A DNA stretch of 64,000 bases from JAHDHW01 sp965220465 (GTDB lineage: Bacteria > Bacteroidota > Bacteroidia > Chitinophagales > Saprospiraceae): assembly GCA_965220465.1 (NCBI GenBank), contig CBDCPZ010000025.1, positions 124,001 to 188,000 on the forward strand, given 5' to 3'. The notes under the pieces are model-generated. The model searched no databases. It was not told where the DNA came from and saw only the letters and a list, made by a program, of their open reading frames with translations. Positions within the stretch are counted from its first letter, which is position 1; the number at the start of each line of letters is the position of its first letter. Made by a program: the position numbers and the translations under genes. Shown here piece by piece: positions 1-9,171 of the stretch.

Positions 1-179
1 TTGATTTTTAAATTACTACCTGTGATTTGTATCCGGAAAATCTTTTCTACACCGTATTCATAGAATTTTTTTACGAGTGTATCCAAACCTTTAGTTCCAT
101 GCAAAGCATCCAAAGCCTTGGTATCAAAAGGATGTTCATATTCTTTTGGATCAAGCCCGCTTAGCTTTTTTCGTTCCAT
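1..179 (-). CDS. Probable M48-family zinc peptidase, N-terminal fragment
   Basis: Read on the minus strand from ATG at 179, an open frame runs off the start of the window, so only about 59 N-terminal residues are visible. They begin MERKKLSGLDPKEYEHPFDT and continue with a KGLDTLVKKFYEYG stretch. This resembles, from memory, the N-terminal lead-in of Bacteroidota M48 (HtpX/Ste24-like) metallopeptidases that precedes the membrane or catalytic part. The zinc-binding HExxH motif would lie outside the window, so the function is inferred from the lead-in only. No signal peptide is visible. It is transcribed in the same direction as the cytochrome peroxidase gene upstream of it, about 120 bases away, with no clear terminator between them. 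It could be another protein sharing this N-terminal region. Confidence 0.5.
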   Translation of the reverse strand, partial: MERKKLSGLDPKEYEHPFDTKALDALHGTKGLDTLVKKFYEYGVEKIFRIQITGSNLKI

Positions 180-299
180 TGAGTTTGTATTTTATCAAAT
201 GAGTGGTAATTAAAGACTACTTTTTAAAAAGAAATGTCTTTCACAAATTAACACATTTGAAATACAAATAACAAAATGAATTGTTTAAAAGGAAAAGTT

Positions 300-1631
300 T
301 TAATCACAACCAATATCCAAACGAGAGAAAGGGTCATTATTAGGAAAACAATTGCCGGAAAGAATGTAATCCGGAACATAACGCTGGAGATTTGGATCAT
401 TGAGTCCATCGCTCAAAAAAGACAAAAGGTCTCCAATTTCCGCTTCAGTAAGATTTAGGGGTTGGAAATTTGGTGCAATTTGGCTGGATGGAACATTTTC
501 GTTTTCAGGTATAGCTTCATTGAAAAAATCAATAACATCCCGCAGTGTTTCTTGGCTTGCCCCATGAAAATAAAAGGGAGAATCTTTTAGGTTATAAAGC
601 TGAGGCACTTTAAATTTATACATATCGGCTTCTTTACCGGTAAAGCCGCCTCTCCCTTTGTTTTTACTATCATCAGCGGAAGTGTTAAGTGCTCCGGTTT
701 GGTATAGATCATTTACGCCAAGTGCATAAAAATTCATTGCATTGAGTGATGGTCCACGGTGGCAGGAAGAACAATTGGCTTTACCAAAAAAAAGCATAGC
801 TCCCTTTTTCTGTTGTTCAGATAAAGCATCCTTGTCTCCTTTCAGCCATTTTTGAAAAGGAGCTTCAGTGGTAAGTAATGTTCTCAAATATGCCGATAGT
901 GCAAAGCTTGCTGTTTTGGCAGAATAACGCTCAGATTCAGGAACTTCACTGAACGCAGCATCAAAATAGGGCGTATATCCATATTTATCCACGATCTCTT
1001 TGTTAACAACCATCCGGTGTAAAGCAAGCCCTTCAATATTTTGGCCTTCCAATCCATCAAATCCCATATGATTGATTTCAGTTAGGGGATCTAATGACCA
1101 GAGCGCTTCTGTTCCAACATTCACACCATTAGCTCCAAATTGTCCGTTCCAAAGCGTATTTGTAACATAAGCAGCATTAAGCACACTTAGAGGCCTTATG
1201 CCTTGAGCATCAATTTCTGTTTCATTGTACTGAGTATCCATAAACCTCGCTTCCCCTTGTTCACCAAAACCTAAACCACCATCAGCAATACCCTGAGGTC
1301 TTCCAGGCCGAAACCCAGCAGAAGGCACATGACATGAAGCACAAGAGTATGATTCGATGGCAATATCATGCATAGGATCAAGCGCTAAACCTGTTTCAAA
1401 AAACAAGAATTTGCCTAATTCAACTTTAATCTGGCTTAATGGATTTGCAGGATCTTGAGGTATATTTTCGTAGTCAGTACTTTGAGGAAGTATATATTGA
1501 TCAATTCCACCACCTTGGCTTACAAGTGTTCTAAGTTGATAGTCGTTTTGTGTAGCAACGTAGATCTGATCTTTTGTACAGGCAATGAGTAATATCAGAA
1601 AAGTACCAAGTATGACAGCGCTTCGGTTCAT
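300..1631 (-). CDS. Di-haem cytochrome c peroxidase lipoprotein (MauG/CcpA family)
   Basis: A 443-residue exported protein with two c-type haem-binding motifs, CASCH at residues 97-101 and CSSCH at 287-291, the arrangement of bacterial di-haem cytochrome c peroxidases and MauG-like proteins. The family reduces hydrogen peroxide with electrons from small cytochromes or oxidises other partners in the periplasm. The N-terminus is a lipoprotein signal with lipobox LLIAC (Cys18), so it is probably anchored to a membrane facing the periplasm or the outside. Length is slightly above the usual 330-400 residues. It starts at the first ATG after a 290-base AT-rich gap separating it from the SprB-repeat gene. 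The exact substrate cannot be told from the sequence. Confidence 0.9.
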   Translation of the reverse strand: MNRSAVILGTFLILLIACTKDQIYVATQNDYQLRTLVSQGGGIDQYILPQSTDYENIPQDPANPLSQIKVELGKFLFFETGLALDPMHDIAIESYSCASCHVPSAGFRPGRPQGIADGGLGFGEQGEARFMDTQYNETEIDAQGIRPLSVLNAAYVTNTLWNGQFGANGVNVGTEALWSLDPLTEINHMGFDGLEGQNIEGLALHRMVVNKEIVDKYGYTPYFDAAFSEVPESERYSAKTASFALSAYLRTLLTTEAPFQKWLKGDKDALSEQQKKGAMLFFGKANCSSCHRGPSLNAMNFYALGVNDLYQTGALNTSADDSKNKGRGGFTGKEADMYKFKVPQLYNLKDSPFYFHGASQETLRDVIDFFNEAIPENENVPSSQIAPNFQPLNLTEAEIGDLLSFLSDGLNDPNLQRYVPDYILSGNCFPNNDPFSRLDIGCD

Positions 1632-1921
1632 TAGTATTTGTTATTCACAGGATTATAGCCAAAAGTAATAAGTTATAGTTAAAAACTATAATAAACAAAG
1701 ATATAAATACCACACTTAGACATCAATATCCAAAATGGGGTATTTTAGACACAACAATAAAAAGTTATATCTAAAAAATAAAATTATAATTTAACTTTTA
1801 TATTGCATAGAAAACTAATACGTTTTCTTTAAACTTTAACAAAAACATTACCAATACTGGAAAAGGAAAAAAGCTCCGTAATAATTTGATCAATTAAATT
1901 GGATAAAAAAGAGAACCCAAC

Positions 1922-4900
1922 TTAAATACTGATAATTTTAATCTCCACCCGCTGGTTTTTTGCACGACCTTCTGATGTCGTGTTTGTTGCGATTGGATTA
2001 CGCTTACCGTACCCTTTGTAGTAAACCCTTTTAGGATCAATGCCCATTTGAACAATATAATCGGCAACTGATTTTGCCCGTGCTTTGGATAAAGCATCGC
2101 AAAAAGCATGTTCCGGAATGTTATTCGTGTGCCCTCCTACTTCGATCACTACAGAATTGTTTTGCTTCATAAAGTCATACAATTCTTCTATAACGGGAAG
2201 CGAGATGTCGGTAATTCTAAAACTATCAGCTTCAAAATAGAGTTCTTCCATTTTCACAGTTTGTCCCTCTCTCAAGTTTGCAACTGTCAATTCCGGCAAT
2301 ATTCTTTTTTTAGTTTCAAATGATAGCGAAATACTACAGCCATTTCCGTCAATAACCGTAACCTGATGACTTCCAATTCCAAGTTGGCTGGCTTTTCCAC
2401 TTTCTTCATTATTGTCCCATTGAAAATTATATGCTCCTGATCCACCCTTTGCTTCTATTTCTGCTATTCCATCGTTGCTGTTTTCATTACTTGCCGGACT
2501 TTTGCGGCTAATTGCTGCTGTCAATGCTATTGGCTCGACGACTGTGATCTCTGAAGTTATTGAAGAACCAACTGCATCAGTCACCGTTAATAAATATTCG
2601 CCAGCTTTTAAATTAGAAACTTGATTTCCATTTAATCCACCAGCACTCCATTGGTACTTAAAAGGGCCTTTGCCACCAATTACTTTTACTTCCAAAGCCG
2701 CAGTTTTATCTCCAAAACATTTGATCTCCGCTGTCTGGTCAATGGAAACGCTCAAAGGAAGAATGTTTTCATCAATTAAAACAGTTGCATTTGCAGTACA
2801 ACCTGATGCATCCGTTACAATCAAATTGCGTTCACCTGGCCCCAATTTTATAGCTGTAGCATCCGTTTCTCCGGTATCCCATTTATAAGTATAAGGCGCT
2901 GTCCCGCCTGTTACTTTCGCAGTAGCCTTTCCGTCTGAGTTGTCAGTACTTGCTGGAGCTTCTACGATGATATTTGCAGAAAGCGCTGCCGGTTCGTTTA
3001 TTTTTATTGTCCCGACGGTGGTGGTTCCTTCTGCATCTGTAAGTGTTAAAACATATTCGCCGGCAAGCAGACTTGAAGCTTGTTTTCCACTTAACGTCGC
3101 TTCGTTCCACTGGTATTCAAATGGACCTTTGCCGCCAATAACTTTCACTTCTATCGAAGCTGTGTTTCCTCCAAAACAGTTAATTTTTGCTGTTTGATCT
3201 ATGGAAACACTCAACGGAAGAATGTTTTCATCAATCAAAACGGTTGCAGTTGCGGTGCAGCCTGATGCATCCGTTACAATCAAATTGCGTTCGCCAGGAC
3301 CCAGCTTGGTAGCTGTAGCCTCGGTTTCTCCATTGTCCCATTTAAAAGTATAAGGCGCTGTTCCGCCAGTTACTGTTGTTGAAGCCTTTCCGTCTGCATT
3401 GTCAGTACTGGCTGGAGCTTCTACAATGATATTTGCAGAAAGCGCCGCCGGTTCGTTTATTTTTATTGTTCCAACGGTGGTAGTCCCTTCTGCGTCGGTT
3501 AGTGTCAAAATATATTCCCCGGCAAGCAGGTTTAAAGCTTGTTTTCCACTCAGTTCTGCTTTGTTCCACTGATATTCAAAAGGACCTTTACCACCAATTG
3601 ATTTCACTTCTACTGAAGCCGTGTTTCCTCCAAAACAATTGATCTCTGCTGTCTGATCGATAGAAACGCTCAATGGAAGGATGTTTTCATCAATCAAAAC
3701 GGTTGCAGTTGCGGTGCAACCTGCTGCATCTGTTACAATCAAATTGCGTTCGCCGGGACCTAACTTGGCAGCTGTAGCATCCGTTTCTCCGGTATCCCAT
3801 TTAAAAGTATAAGGCGCCGTTCCGCCAGTTACTTTTGCAGTGGCCTTTCCGTCTGCATTGTCAGTACTTGCTGGAGCTTCTACGATGATATTCGCAGAAA
3901 GGGCAGTCGGTTCATTTATTTTTATTGTTCCAACGGTGGTAGTCCCTTCTCCGTCGGTTAGTGTCAAAATATATTCCCCGGCAAGCAGGTTTGAAGCTTG
4001 TTTTCCACTCAGTTCTGCTTTGTTCCACTGATATTCAAAAGGACCTTTGCCACCAATTGCCTTCACTTCTACCGAAGCCGTGTTTCCTCCAAAACAATTG
4101 ATCTCAGCTGTCTGATCGATAGAAACGCTCAACGGAAGGATATTTTCATCAATCAAAACAGTAGCAGTTACGGTACAACCTGATGCATCTGTTACAATTA
4201 AATTGCGTTCGCCAGGGCCCAATTTTATAGCTGTAGCTTCGGTTTCACCAGTATCCCATTTAAAAGTATAAGGCGCAGTTCCACCAGCAGCTTTCGCAGT
4301 TGCCTTTCCGTCTGAATTTCCTGTACTGGCTGGAGCTTCTACAATGATATTTGCCAAGAGTGCTTCAGGTTCATTTATTTTTATAGTTTCAACGATAGTA
4401 GTCCCTTCTGCATCTGTCAGCGTTAAAACATATTCCCCGGCAAACAGACTTGAAGCTTGTTTGCCACTTAACGTCGCTTCGTTCCACTGATATTCAAACG
4501 GACCTTTGCCACCGATTACTTTCACTTCTACCGAAGCCGTATTTCCACCAAAACAAGTGATCTCTGCTGTCTGATCAATGGAAACACTCAAAGGAAGGAT
4601 GTTTTCGTCAATCGCAACGGTAGCAGTTGTTTGACAACCTACAGCATCGGTTATTGTTAAATTTCGAATGCCGGCTGCCAGACCATAAGCAGTTGCTAAA
4701 GCTTCTCCATTATCCCAAATAAAAGAATACGGACCGGTTCCACCAGTGACTTTTGCAGTAGCTTTGCCATCAGCATTATTTGTGCTGGCGGGAGCTTCAA
4801 TTGTAATCACAGCTGCCATTTGTTCAGGTTCAGCCACCACAACCTCTCCTACCGTTGTATTATTTTGAGCATCAGTAACGGTAACCTGATAAGTGCCTGC

Positions 4901-6424
4901 AGCCAGATTGGCTAGTTGATCACCCTGTAAATCCGATCTACTCCATGCTGTTAGATAAGGGCCCAGTCCGCCGCTGATTTCTATTGAAAGCGCTGCTGTT
5001 TTATCACCAAAACACTTATTCTCACTTGTTTGCGAAAAAGCAACGCTCAAAGCTCCCAATTGCCGTGATATTTTTACAGAAGCAACGGCACTACAACCTT
5101 TTTGATCAGTAACGGTAACGGAATGCTGGCCTTCATTTAATTTTATAGCAGTTTTACCTGTTTCTCCGTTATCCCAAAGAAAAGTATAATCCGATTGCCC
5201 TCCATTTACAGAAACCGTAGCTGCTCCATCCAGTGCTGCTTCTGCACTTTCTACCTGATCCATTTTAACATCCAAAGTCAACCCAGGGTCATCGATCGTG
5301 ACTTTAAGGTTTTTCTTTTTACCTTTTTTATCTGTAACTGTCACCGCATAAGTTCCTGGTCCTAAACCTTTTGGATTATCTCCTTCCAAACCAGCTTCCC
5401 ATTTATAGGAATAGGGTTCCTCCCCTCCGCTGACGATCACACGAAGCTCGGCATCATTTTTATCATCACAGCCTAGTTCCTTTTCAACAAGACAGTTTAC
5501 CGTGATCGCTGATTCTTTTTCAATCAAATACAAACCCTTATCCTCCGTACCTACCCATACCGCATTGTCTTTGTCTACAGCAAGGCTGGTAGCAACATTA
5601 CTGGTAAAATATTCAGCAGCTCCGTATTTATTAAAATCACCGGATTCCATATTAAATCGAGTGATAACCTCAGATGCAATCCACATATTTCCTTTACTGT
5701 CGAGAGCAATATCATTTATTTTACCTTCAACCAAACTGGGGTCTAATTCTATCTCATTCCAGTCGCCATTGGCATCCACTCGCCATAACCATCCATCTCC
5801 AAAAACCCAGATATCTGTGCCCGATTTTTCAATTGCTTCGATTCTAACATATTTTTCATAAAGGCTCCATTTATCTCCCTTATTGTGTAAAACGCCTTCT
5901 TCGGTCCCTATCCAATAGCTGCCTGGTTTGTCAGAATACATGGTTGTGATATAATCCGTTCTTAGCTTGGAATTACTCATGTCTATATGCTCAACAAACT
6001 GGATTTCAGGTTCTACTTTAATTCGAAATACACCTATCCCTTTTGTTCCAATCCAAAGCTCCTTTTTGTTTGGGTCATAAAAAGCTCCAGCGAAATCTCT
6101 TTCCCCTTCAAATAAACCGTCCGTTTGATCTTTTAAGATTTGAAGAAGTGTGGACCTGTTGTACTTCAAGTTGTAGTTTCCGCCTTTGTAACTCAAAAGG
6201 GACAATTCGTCGTCACTAATTTCAACTTCACTGGCATAATCCACCGAATGAACCTGAAATACTCCCTTGTTATTCCCAACCCATTTGTTATTATCTTCAT
6301 CAATATAAATGTTGTGGATAGGGATATTGCGATCTATTGCAGCACTTCGCGTCACTCGCATCGGCTCTTGCGCTAAAAGGCTTGTAACAAAAACTAAAAA
6401 AAATAATATTAACAATCTGTTCAT
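1922..6424 (-). CDS. Propeller / SprB-repeat / OmpA-domain cell-surface protein
   Basis: I place the start at the internal ATG at 6424 because it begins a clean signal peptide (MNRLLILFFLVFVTSLLAQ); the longer frame adds 28 residues with no signal character. This gives 1500 residues. Order: signal peptide; a beta-propeller of two-component-regulator type (repeats like NKWVGNNKGVFQV, GSYWIGTEEGVLHN, AVWVGTEDKGLYLI) over about residues 20-310; roughly twelve SprB-type modules marked by CFGGNTASVEVK and TDASGCTATATV; then a C-terminal OmpA-like domain (about 1395-1498) with GGHTNN and NQRVEI, the peptidoglycan-binding fold. SprB in Flavobacterium is a gliding adhesin, but it lacks an OmpA tail. 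This protein is therefore better read as an envelope-anchored surface or sensory protein. No histidine kinase follows the propeller. Confidence 0.88.
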   Translation of the reverse strand: MNRLLILFFLVFVTSLLAQEPMRVTRSAAIDRNIPIHNIYIDEDNNKWVGNNKGVFQVHSVDYASEVEISDDELSLLSYKGGNYNLKYNRSTLLQILKDQTDGLFEGERDFAGAFYDPNKKELWIGTKGIGVFRIKVEPEIQFVEHIDMSNSKLRTDYITTMYSDKPGSYWIGTEEGVLHNKGDKWSLYEKYVRIEAIEKSGTDIWVFGDGWLWRVDANGDWNEIELDPSLVEGKINDIALDSKGNMWIASEVITRFNMESGDFNKYGAAEYFTSNVATSLAVDKDNAVWVGTEDKGLYLIEKESAITVNCLVEKELGCDDKNDAELRVIVSGGEEPYSYKWEAGLEGDNPKGLGPGTYAVTVTDKKGKKKNLKVTIDDPGLTLDVKMDQVESAEAALDGAATVSVNGGQSDYTFLWDNGETGKTAIKLNEGQHSVTVTDQKGCSAVASVKISRQLGALSVAFSQTSENKCFGDKTAALSIEISGGLGPYLTAWSRSDLQGDQLANLAAGTYQVTVTDAQNNTTVGEVVVAEPEQMAAVITIEAPASTNNADGKATAKVTGGTGPYSFIWDNGEALATAYGLAAGIRNLTITDAVGCQTTATVAIDENILPLSVSIDQTAEITCFGGNTASVEVKVIGGKGPFEYQWNEATLSGKQASSLFAGEYVLTLTDAEGTTIVETIKINEPEALLANIIVEAPASTGNSDGKATAKAAGGTAPYTFKWDTGETEATAIKLGPGERNLIVTDASGCTVTATVLIDENILPLSVSIDQTAEINCFGGNTASVEVKAIGGKGPFEYQWNKAELSGKQASNLLAGEYILTLTDGEGTTTVGTIKINEPTALSANIIVEAPASTDNADGKATAKVTGGTAPYTFKWDTGETDATAAKLGPGERNLIVTDAAGCTATATVLIDENILPLSVSIDQTAEINCFGGNTASVEVKSIGGKGPFEYQWNKAELSGKQALNLLAGEYILTLTDAEGTTTVGTIKINEPAALSANIIVEAPASTDNADGKASTTVTGGTAPYTFKWDNGETEATATKLGPGERNLIVTDASGCTATATVLIDENILPLSVSIDQTAKINCFGGNTASIEVKVIGGKGPFEYQWNEATLSGKQASSLLAGEYVLTLTDAEGTTTVGTIKINEPAALSANIIVEAPASTDNSDGKATAKVTGGTAPYTYKWDTGETDATAIKLGPGERNLIVTDASGCTANATVLIDENILPLSVSIDQTAEIKCFGDKTAALEVKVIGGKGPFKYQWSAGGLNGNQVSNLKAGEYLLTVTDAVGSSITSEITVVEPIALTAAISRKSPASNENSNDGIAEIEAKGGSGAYNFQWDNNEESGKASQLGIGSHQVTVIDGNGCSISLSFETKKRILPELTVANLREGQTVKMEELYFEADSFRITDISLPVIEELYDFMKQNNSVVIEVGGHTNNIPEHAFCDALSKARAKSVADYIVQMGIDPKRVYYKGYGKRNPIATNTTSEGRAKNQRVEIKIISI
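2761..4640 (-). repeat. 459-bp tandem repeats inside the SprB-type gene
   Basis: A landmark (GAATGTTTTCATCAA and variants) recurs at 2761, 3220, 3679, 4138 and about 4597, an exact 459-base period, or 153 codons. Each unit encodes a pair of SprB-type modules. Neighbouring units are nearly identical, which favours unequal recombination and copy-number change, and makes short-read assembly collapse possible. The repeats keep the frame. Confidence 0.88.
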
Positions 6425-6719
6425 AGCACTACTATTAAGAATTTCCGCAAAAATATAAAATCCATTGTAAATCATTTCACAATGGGAAATAAAGCCTTGG
6501 CTTACCAAAAGCCGATTACATTAAAACCACATTTAAAGATGAATGTTTTTTTTCACCTTTATAAACGCAATTTAACTTTGCTTGGTATTGAAAAATTGAT
6601 ACGATATAGGTTTGAAAAAAAGATGCCAGAGAATTCCCTGGAGCCAAAAGATCTAGCGACAAGAGGTGATAATTTTGTAAAACTAATCCAAAATGTAGGT
6701 TTTGAAAAGTTGAAAATTT

Positions 6720-8435
6720 TTAAAACTTGCTAAGTTTTTTCATATAAATGGAGTCTTCCGTTTTGATCATCATTATATAAACGCCCTTGGAAAAACTACT
6801 CAGATTAATATTTGTATTATCCCTGAAACTTTGTTCGATTAACAGCCTGCCAGTATAGTCATAAATTTTAAGATGGGTATTTTCGGAATTATGCATTTCA
6901 ACGGTAACATCCGCTTTTGTTGGGTTTGGAAAGATAAGAACATCGCTCTCTACAGCTTCATCAATTGATGTGACCAGGTCCATTCCATCACAATCTTCAT
7001 CGATCCCATTATTCGGAATTTCCACAGCATCGGGATTGATATCAGGATCTTCATCATTACAGTCAACGGAAGAATCAAAACCATCTTCATCATTATCGGT
7101 GTACATACATTGCTCCAACAGTTCTGAAATAGTATTACACCCCGTAGCATTATTAGTGATTGTGGCTGCACCTCCTTCCTCCAAATAATTACAAATGTTT
7201 ATTTCATCACAAATGGCCAGCGAAGTATTGTCAATTATTTCTAATGCAGAAATACATCTGAAATCCAGATTTTCCAATCCATTCAGGCTTATCAAATCAG
7301 GGTTCGATTGGATTTTGAGCAATCCATTAATTGAAGTAAGTTGGCTTAGACCGTCCAGGTTGGTGATATTCGAACCGTTTGATTGTATGATTAAATCGCC
7401 GTTTATTTTTTTGCACGATGAATATTCTGAAGCAAAATTGTCAATCTGTTCCTGAGTCTCAAAGGTGATTCCGCCTTGTAAACAATTGTCTTCAGTAACA
7501 AGGGTCGAATCTTTCCAGATTTCAAAATCATCCCAATGCACATTCAACAAACCTCCAGCGCCGGTAACATAATCTATTACATCATCAGAAGTGTATAATT
7601 TCATTGGATTAAAATGTTTCAATCCATCCGGATCGGGGTCAGAGGGATGATGTGTAAAATTGGTAATATCATGAACCACTGTTTCTTCTTCTCCATCTGG
7701 AGTGATCGTCAAAATAAAGCGTCCATTGCATGCATCTCCTTCAATAAAATACATTTTAAAAGTCATCCATTTTTGAACAGGGACTAAAAAATCAGGGTTA
7801 GTATATTCCCAAACATCATCACTCCAGTTATTATTTTGTGTATTATAGGCTTGTGCAGCTGCCCGGACCCTCAGTGAATCCGGAGATTCTGCCACTTTTT
7901 TCAAATCTATTTTCATTCTAAAAATATTATCTTCTCCGGTCCAGTTAGCATTGTTCCAAAACTCTGCCAGGGTAAGCCAATCAAAATCGAAGGGTGCATT
8001 TTTCACCACATTAAAATCTGCAGGTAAATATAGACGAGCCGAATAGAATAATTTTTTAATACCAGCATCACTTTCATAAAGATTCGCCTGTACTCTGCCT
8101 TTTATATCACCGACATTAGGTTCCTTAATCCAAAACCAAAGGGTATTATTTGAAGCATTGAGCGGGTCCTGGGCAATTTCAGCTAAACGCATTGTTGAGT
8201 CGCCGCCTTGGTATTGCACTTTGAAAGTGCCAATATTCGGATGGTCTTCTAAATCGTTTTCCCAATCATTTGGAGCACTTACAGAAGCGTCAATTCCAAT
8301 AATGTCGACTGATCCGCTACTTTCATCAATGGTGCTCGTGTTCGGTTCGAAACCTGAATGAAAAATCAATTCAGGAGATTGAGCAAATAATGTAAAATGA
8401 AGAAATAATATAAAAATAAAAATCAACTGTTTCAT
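6720..8435 (-). CDS. Secreted T9SS cargo with lectin-like domain and MopE-type metal-binding motif
   Basis: A 571-residue protein with signal peptide (MKQLIFIFILFLHFTLFAQ). Residues about 20-320 look like a concanavalin-A/polysaccharide-lyase-like beta-jelly-roll (FHSGFEP..., LFYSARLYLPADF, IFRMKIDL, VHWDDFEIWKD). This assignment is by general appearance only. Residues about 330-440 contain leucine-rich-type strands (LDGLSQLTSINGLLKIQSN). Near residue 450-490 is an Asp-rich metal-binding motif of MopE type (DNDEDGFDSSVDCNDEDPDI). The last 75 residues form a type A T9SS sorting domain (VLIFPNPTKADVTVEM ... FSKGVYIMMI). It is therefore predicted to cross the outer membrane by T9SS and be surface-attached or released. 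The ligand is unknown, and catalytic residues were not identified. Confidence 0.8.
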   Translation of the reverse strand: MKQLIFIFILFLHFTLFAQSPELIFHSGFEPNTSTIDESSGSVDIIGIDASVSAPNDWENDLEDHPNIGTFKVQYQGGDSTMRLAEIAQDPLNASNNTLWFWIKEPNVGDIKGRVQANLYESDAGIKKLFYSARLYLPADFNVVKNAPFDFDWLTLAEFWNNANWTGEDNIFRMKIDLKKVAESPDSLRVRAAAQAYNTQNNNWSDDVWEYTNPDFLVPVQKWMTFKMYFIEGDACNGRFILTITPDGEEETVVHDITNFTHHPSDPDPDGLKHFNPMKLYTSDDVIDYVTGAGGLLNVHWDDFEIWKDSTLVTEDNCLQGGITFETQEQIDNFASEYSSCKKINGDLIIQSNGSNITNLDGLSQLTSINGLLKIQSNPDLISLNGLENLDFRCISALEIIDNTSLAICDEINICNYLEEGGAATITNNATGCNTISELLEQCMYTDNDEDGFDSSVDCNDEDPDINPDAVEIPNNGIDEDCDGMDLVTSIDEAVESDVLIFPNPTKADVTVEMHNSENTHLKIYDYTGRLLIEQSFRDNTNINLSSFSKGVYIMMIKTEDSIYMKKLSKF

Positions 8436-9171
8436 AAATCTGGCTTATGCGTTTGTCCAACTAATACAAGACAATATTATTAAAAGACAATAATAGTTAA
8501 ATGGAGTAAGATGCTAAAAACGGTTTTAATAAAGAAGGGTTATTACCTAATTACAAAGTTAAGTGATTCAGTTGATTTATGTTGGAATATTTATCGTAGG
8601 TTGTCTACTCTCTCAATAAATGGAAATATTTTCAATATAAACATATAATGATAAACAGTCTTTTCAAAAGCACAAATTATGACTAAAAAATAAGCGTTTT
8701 TAAGTTTTTAAATAAAAAAAACAAAAATCAATTGAAAGCGACATTTGTATCTCAATAAAAAAAAGATTCAATTTAAATAAAAAGCCAAATAGTGATCATA
8801 AAGTTACGCTAAGAAAGATTGAAAATATATTTTGTTCATCAAGTTCCTTTTTTGGAAAAGTGCTTAAAACAAAAGGGTTTTCAAAAAAATTATATACTGA
8901 TTCTATGTTTTGAAGAACGAATCAGTTATTTTTATTGCTGAGGTGCATCAGCATGAAATTTTAAAAATGTTAAAATTGGACAAAATTTTCTTTGGAAATT
9001 AAGAATTTCTCCAAAATCTATCGCTATTTTACACAGCTTTTAGTATGCAGCTTCTTACCGCCATTAAAACAATGAAGGAATTCTAATAAAAAGATTCATT
9101 AGAAAACCTGTGTATTTTTATGTTTTGACCTAAATATACTATTTACTATTACTTCTTTAACCAGAACCCAA
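8436..9171. other. Long AT-rich intergenic region between divergent genes
   Basis: About 735 bases separate the divergent starts at 8435 (minus) and 9172 (plus). The stretch is very AT-rich with poly-A runs. I found no convincing open reading frame, tRNA, repeat or transposon end. It presumably carries promoters and leaders for both flanking secreted-protein genes, but no promoter box could be assigned. Confidence 0.6.

Noticed and set aside
2761..4640. Possible CRISPR array because of regular repeats
   Set aside because: The repeat is 459 bp, coding and without short spacers.
2670..5861. Several plus-strand open frames inside the SprB-repeat gene
   Set aside because: They are antisense shadows repeated with the 459-bp period and follow the codon structure of the real gene.
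6482..6733. An 83-codon plus-strand frame (MGNKALAYQKPITLK...) between two divergently oriented secreted-protein genes
   Set aside because: No signal, motif or clear ribosome-binding context, its end overlaps the 6720 gene antisense, and composition is like the surrounding intergenic DNA.
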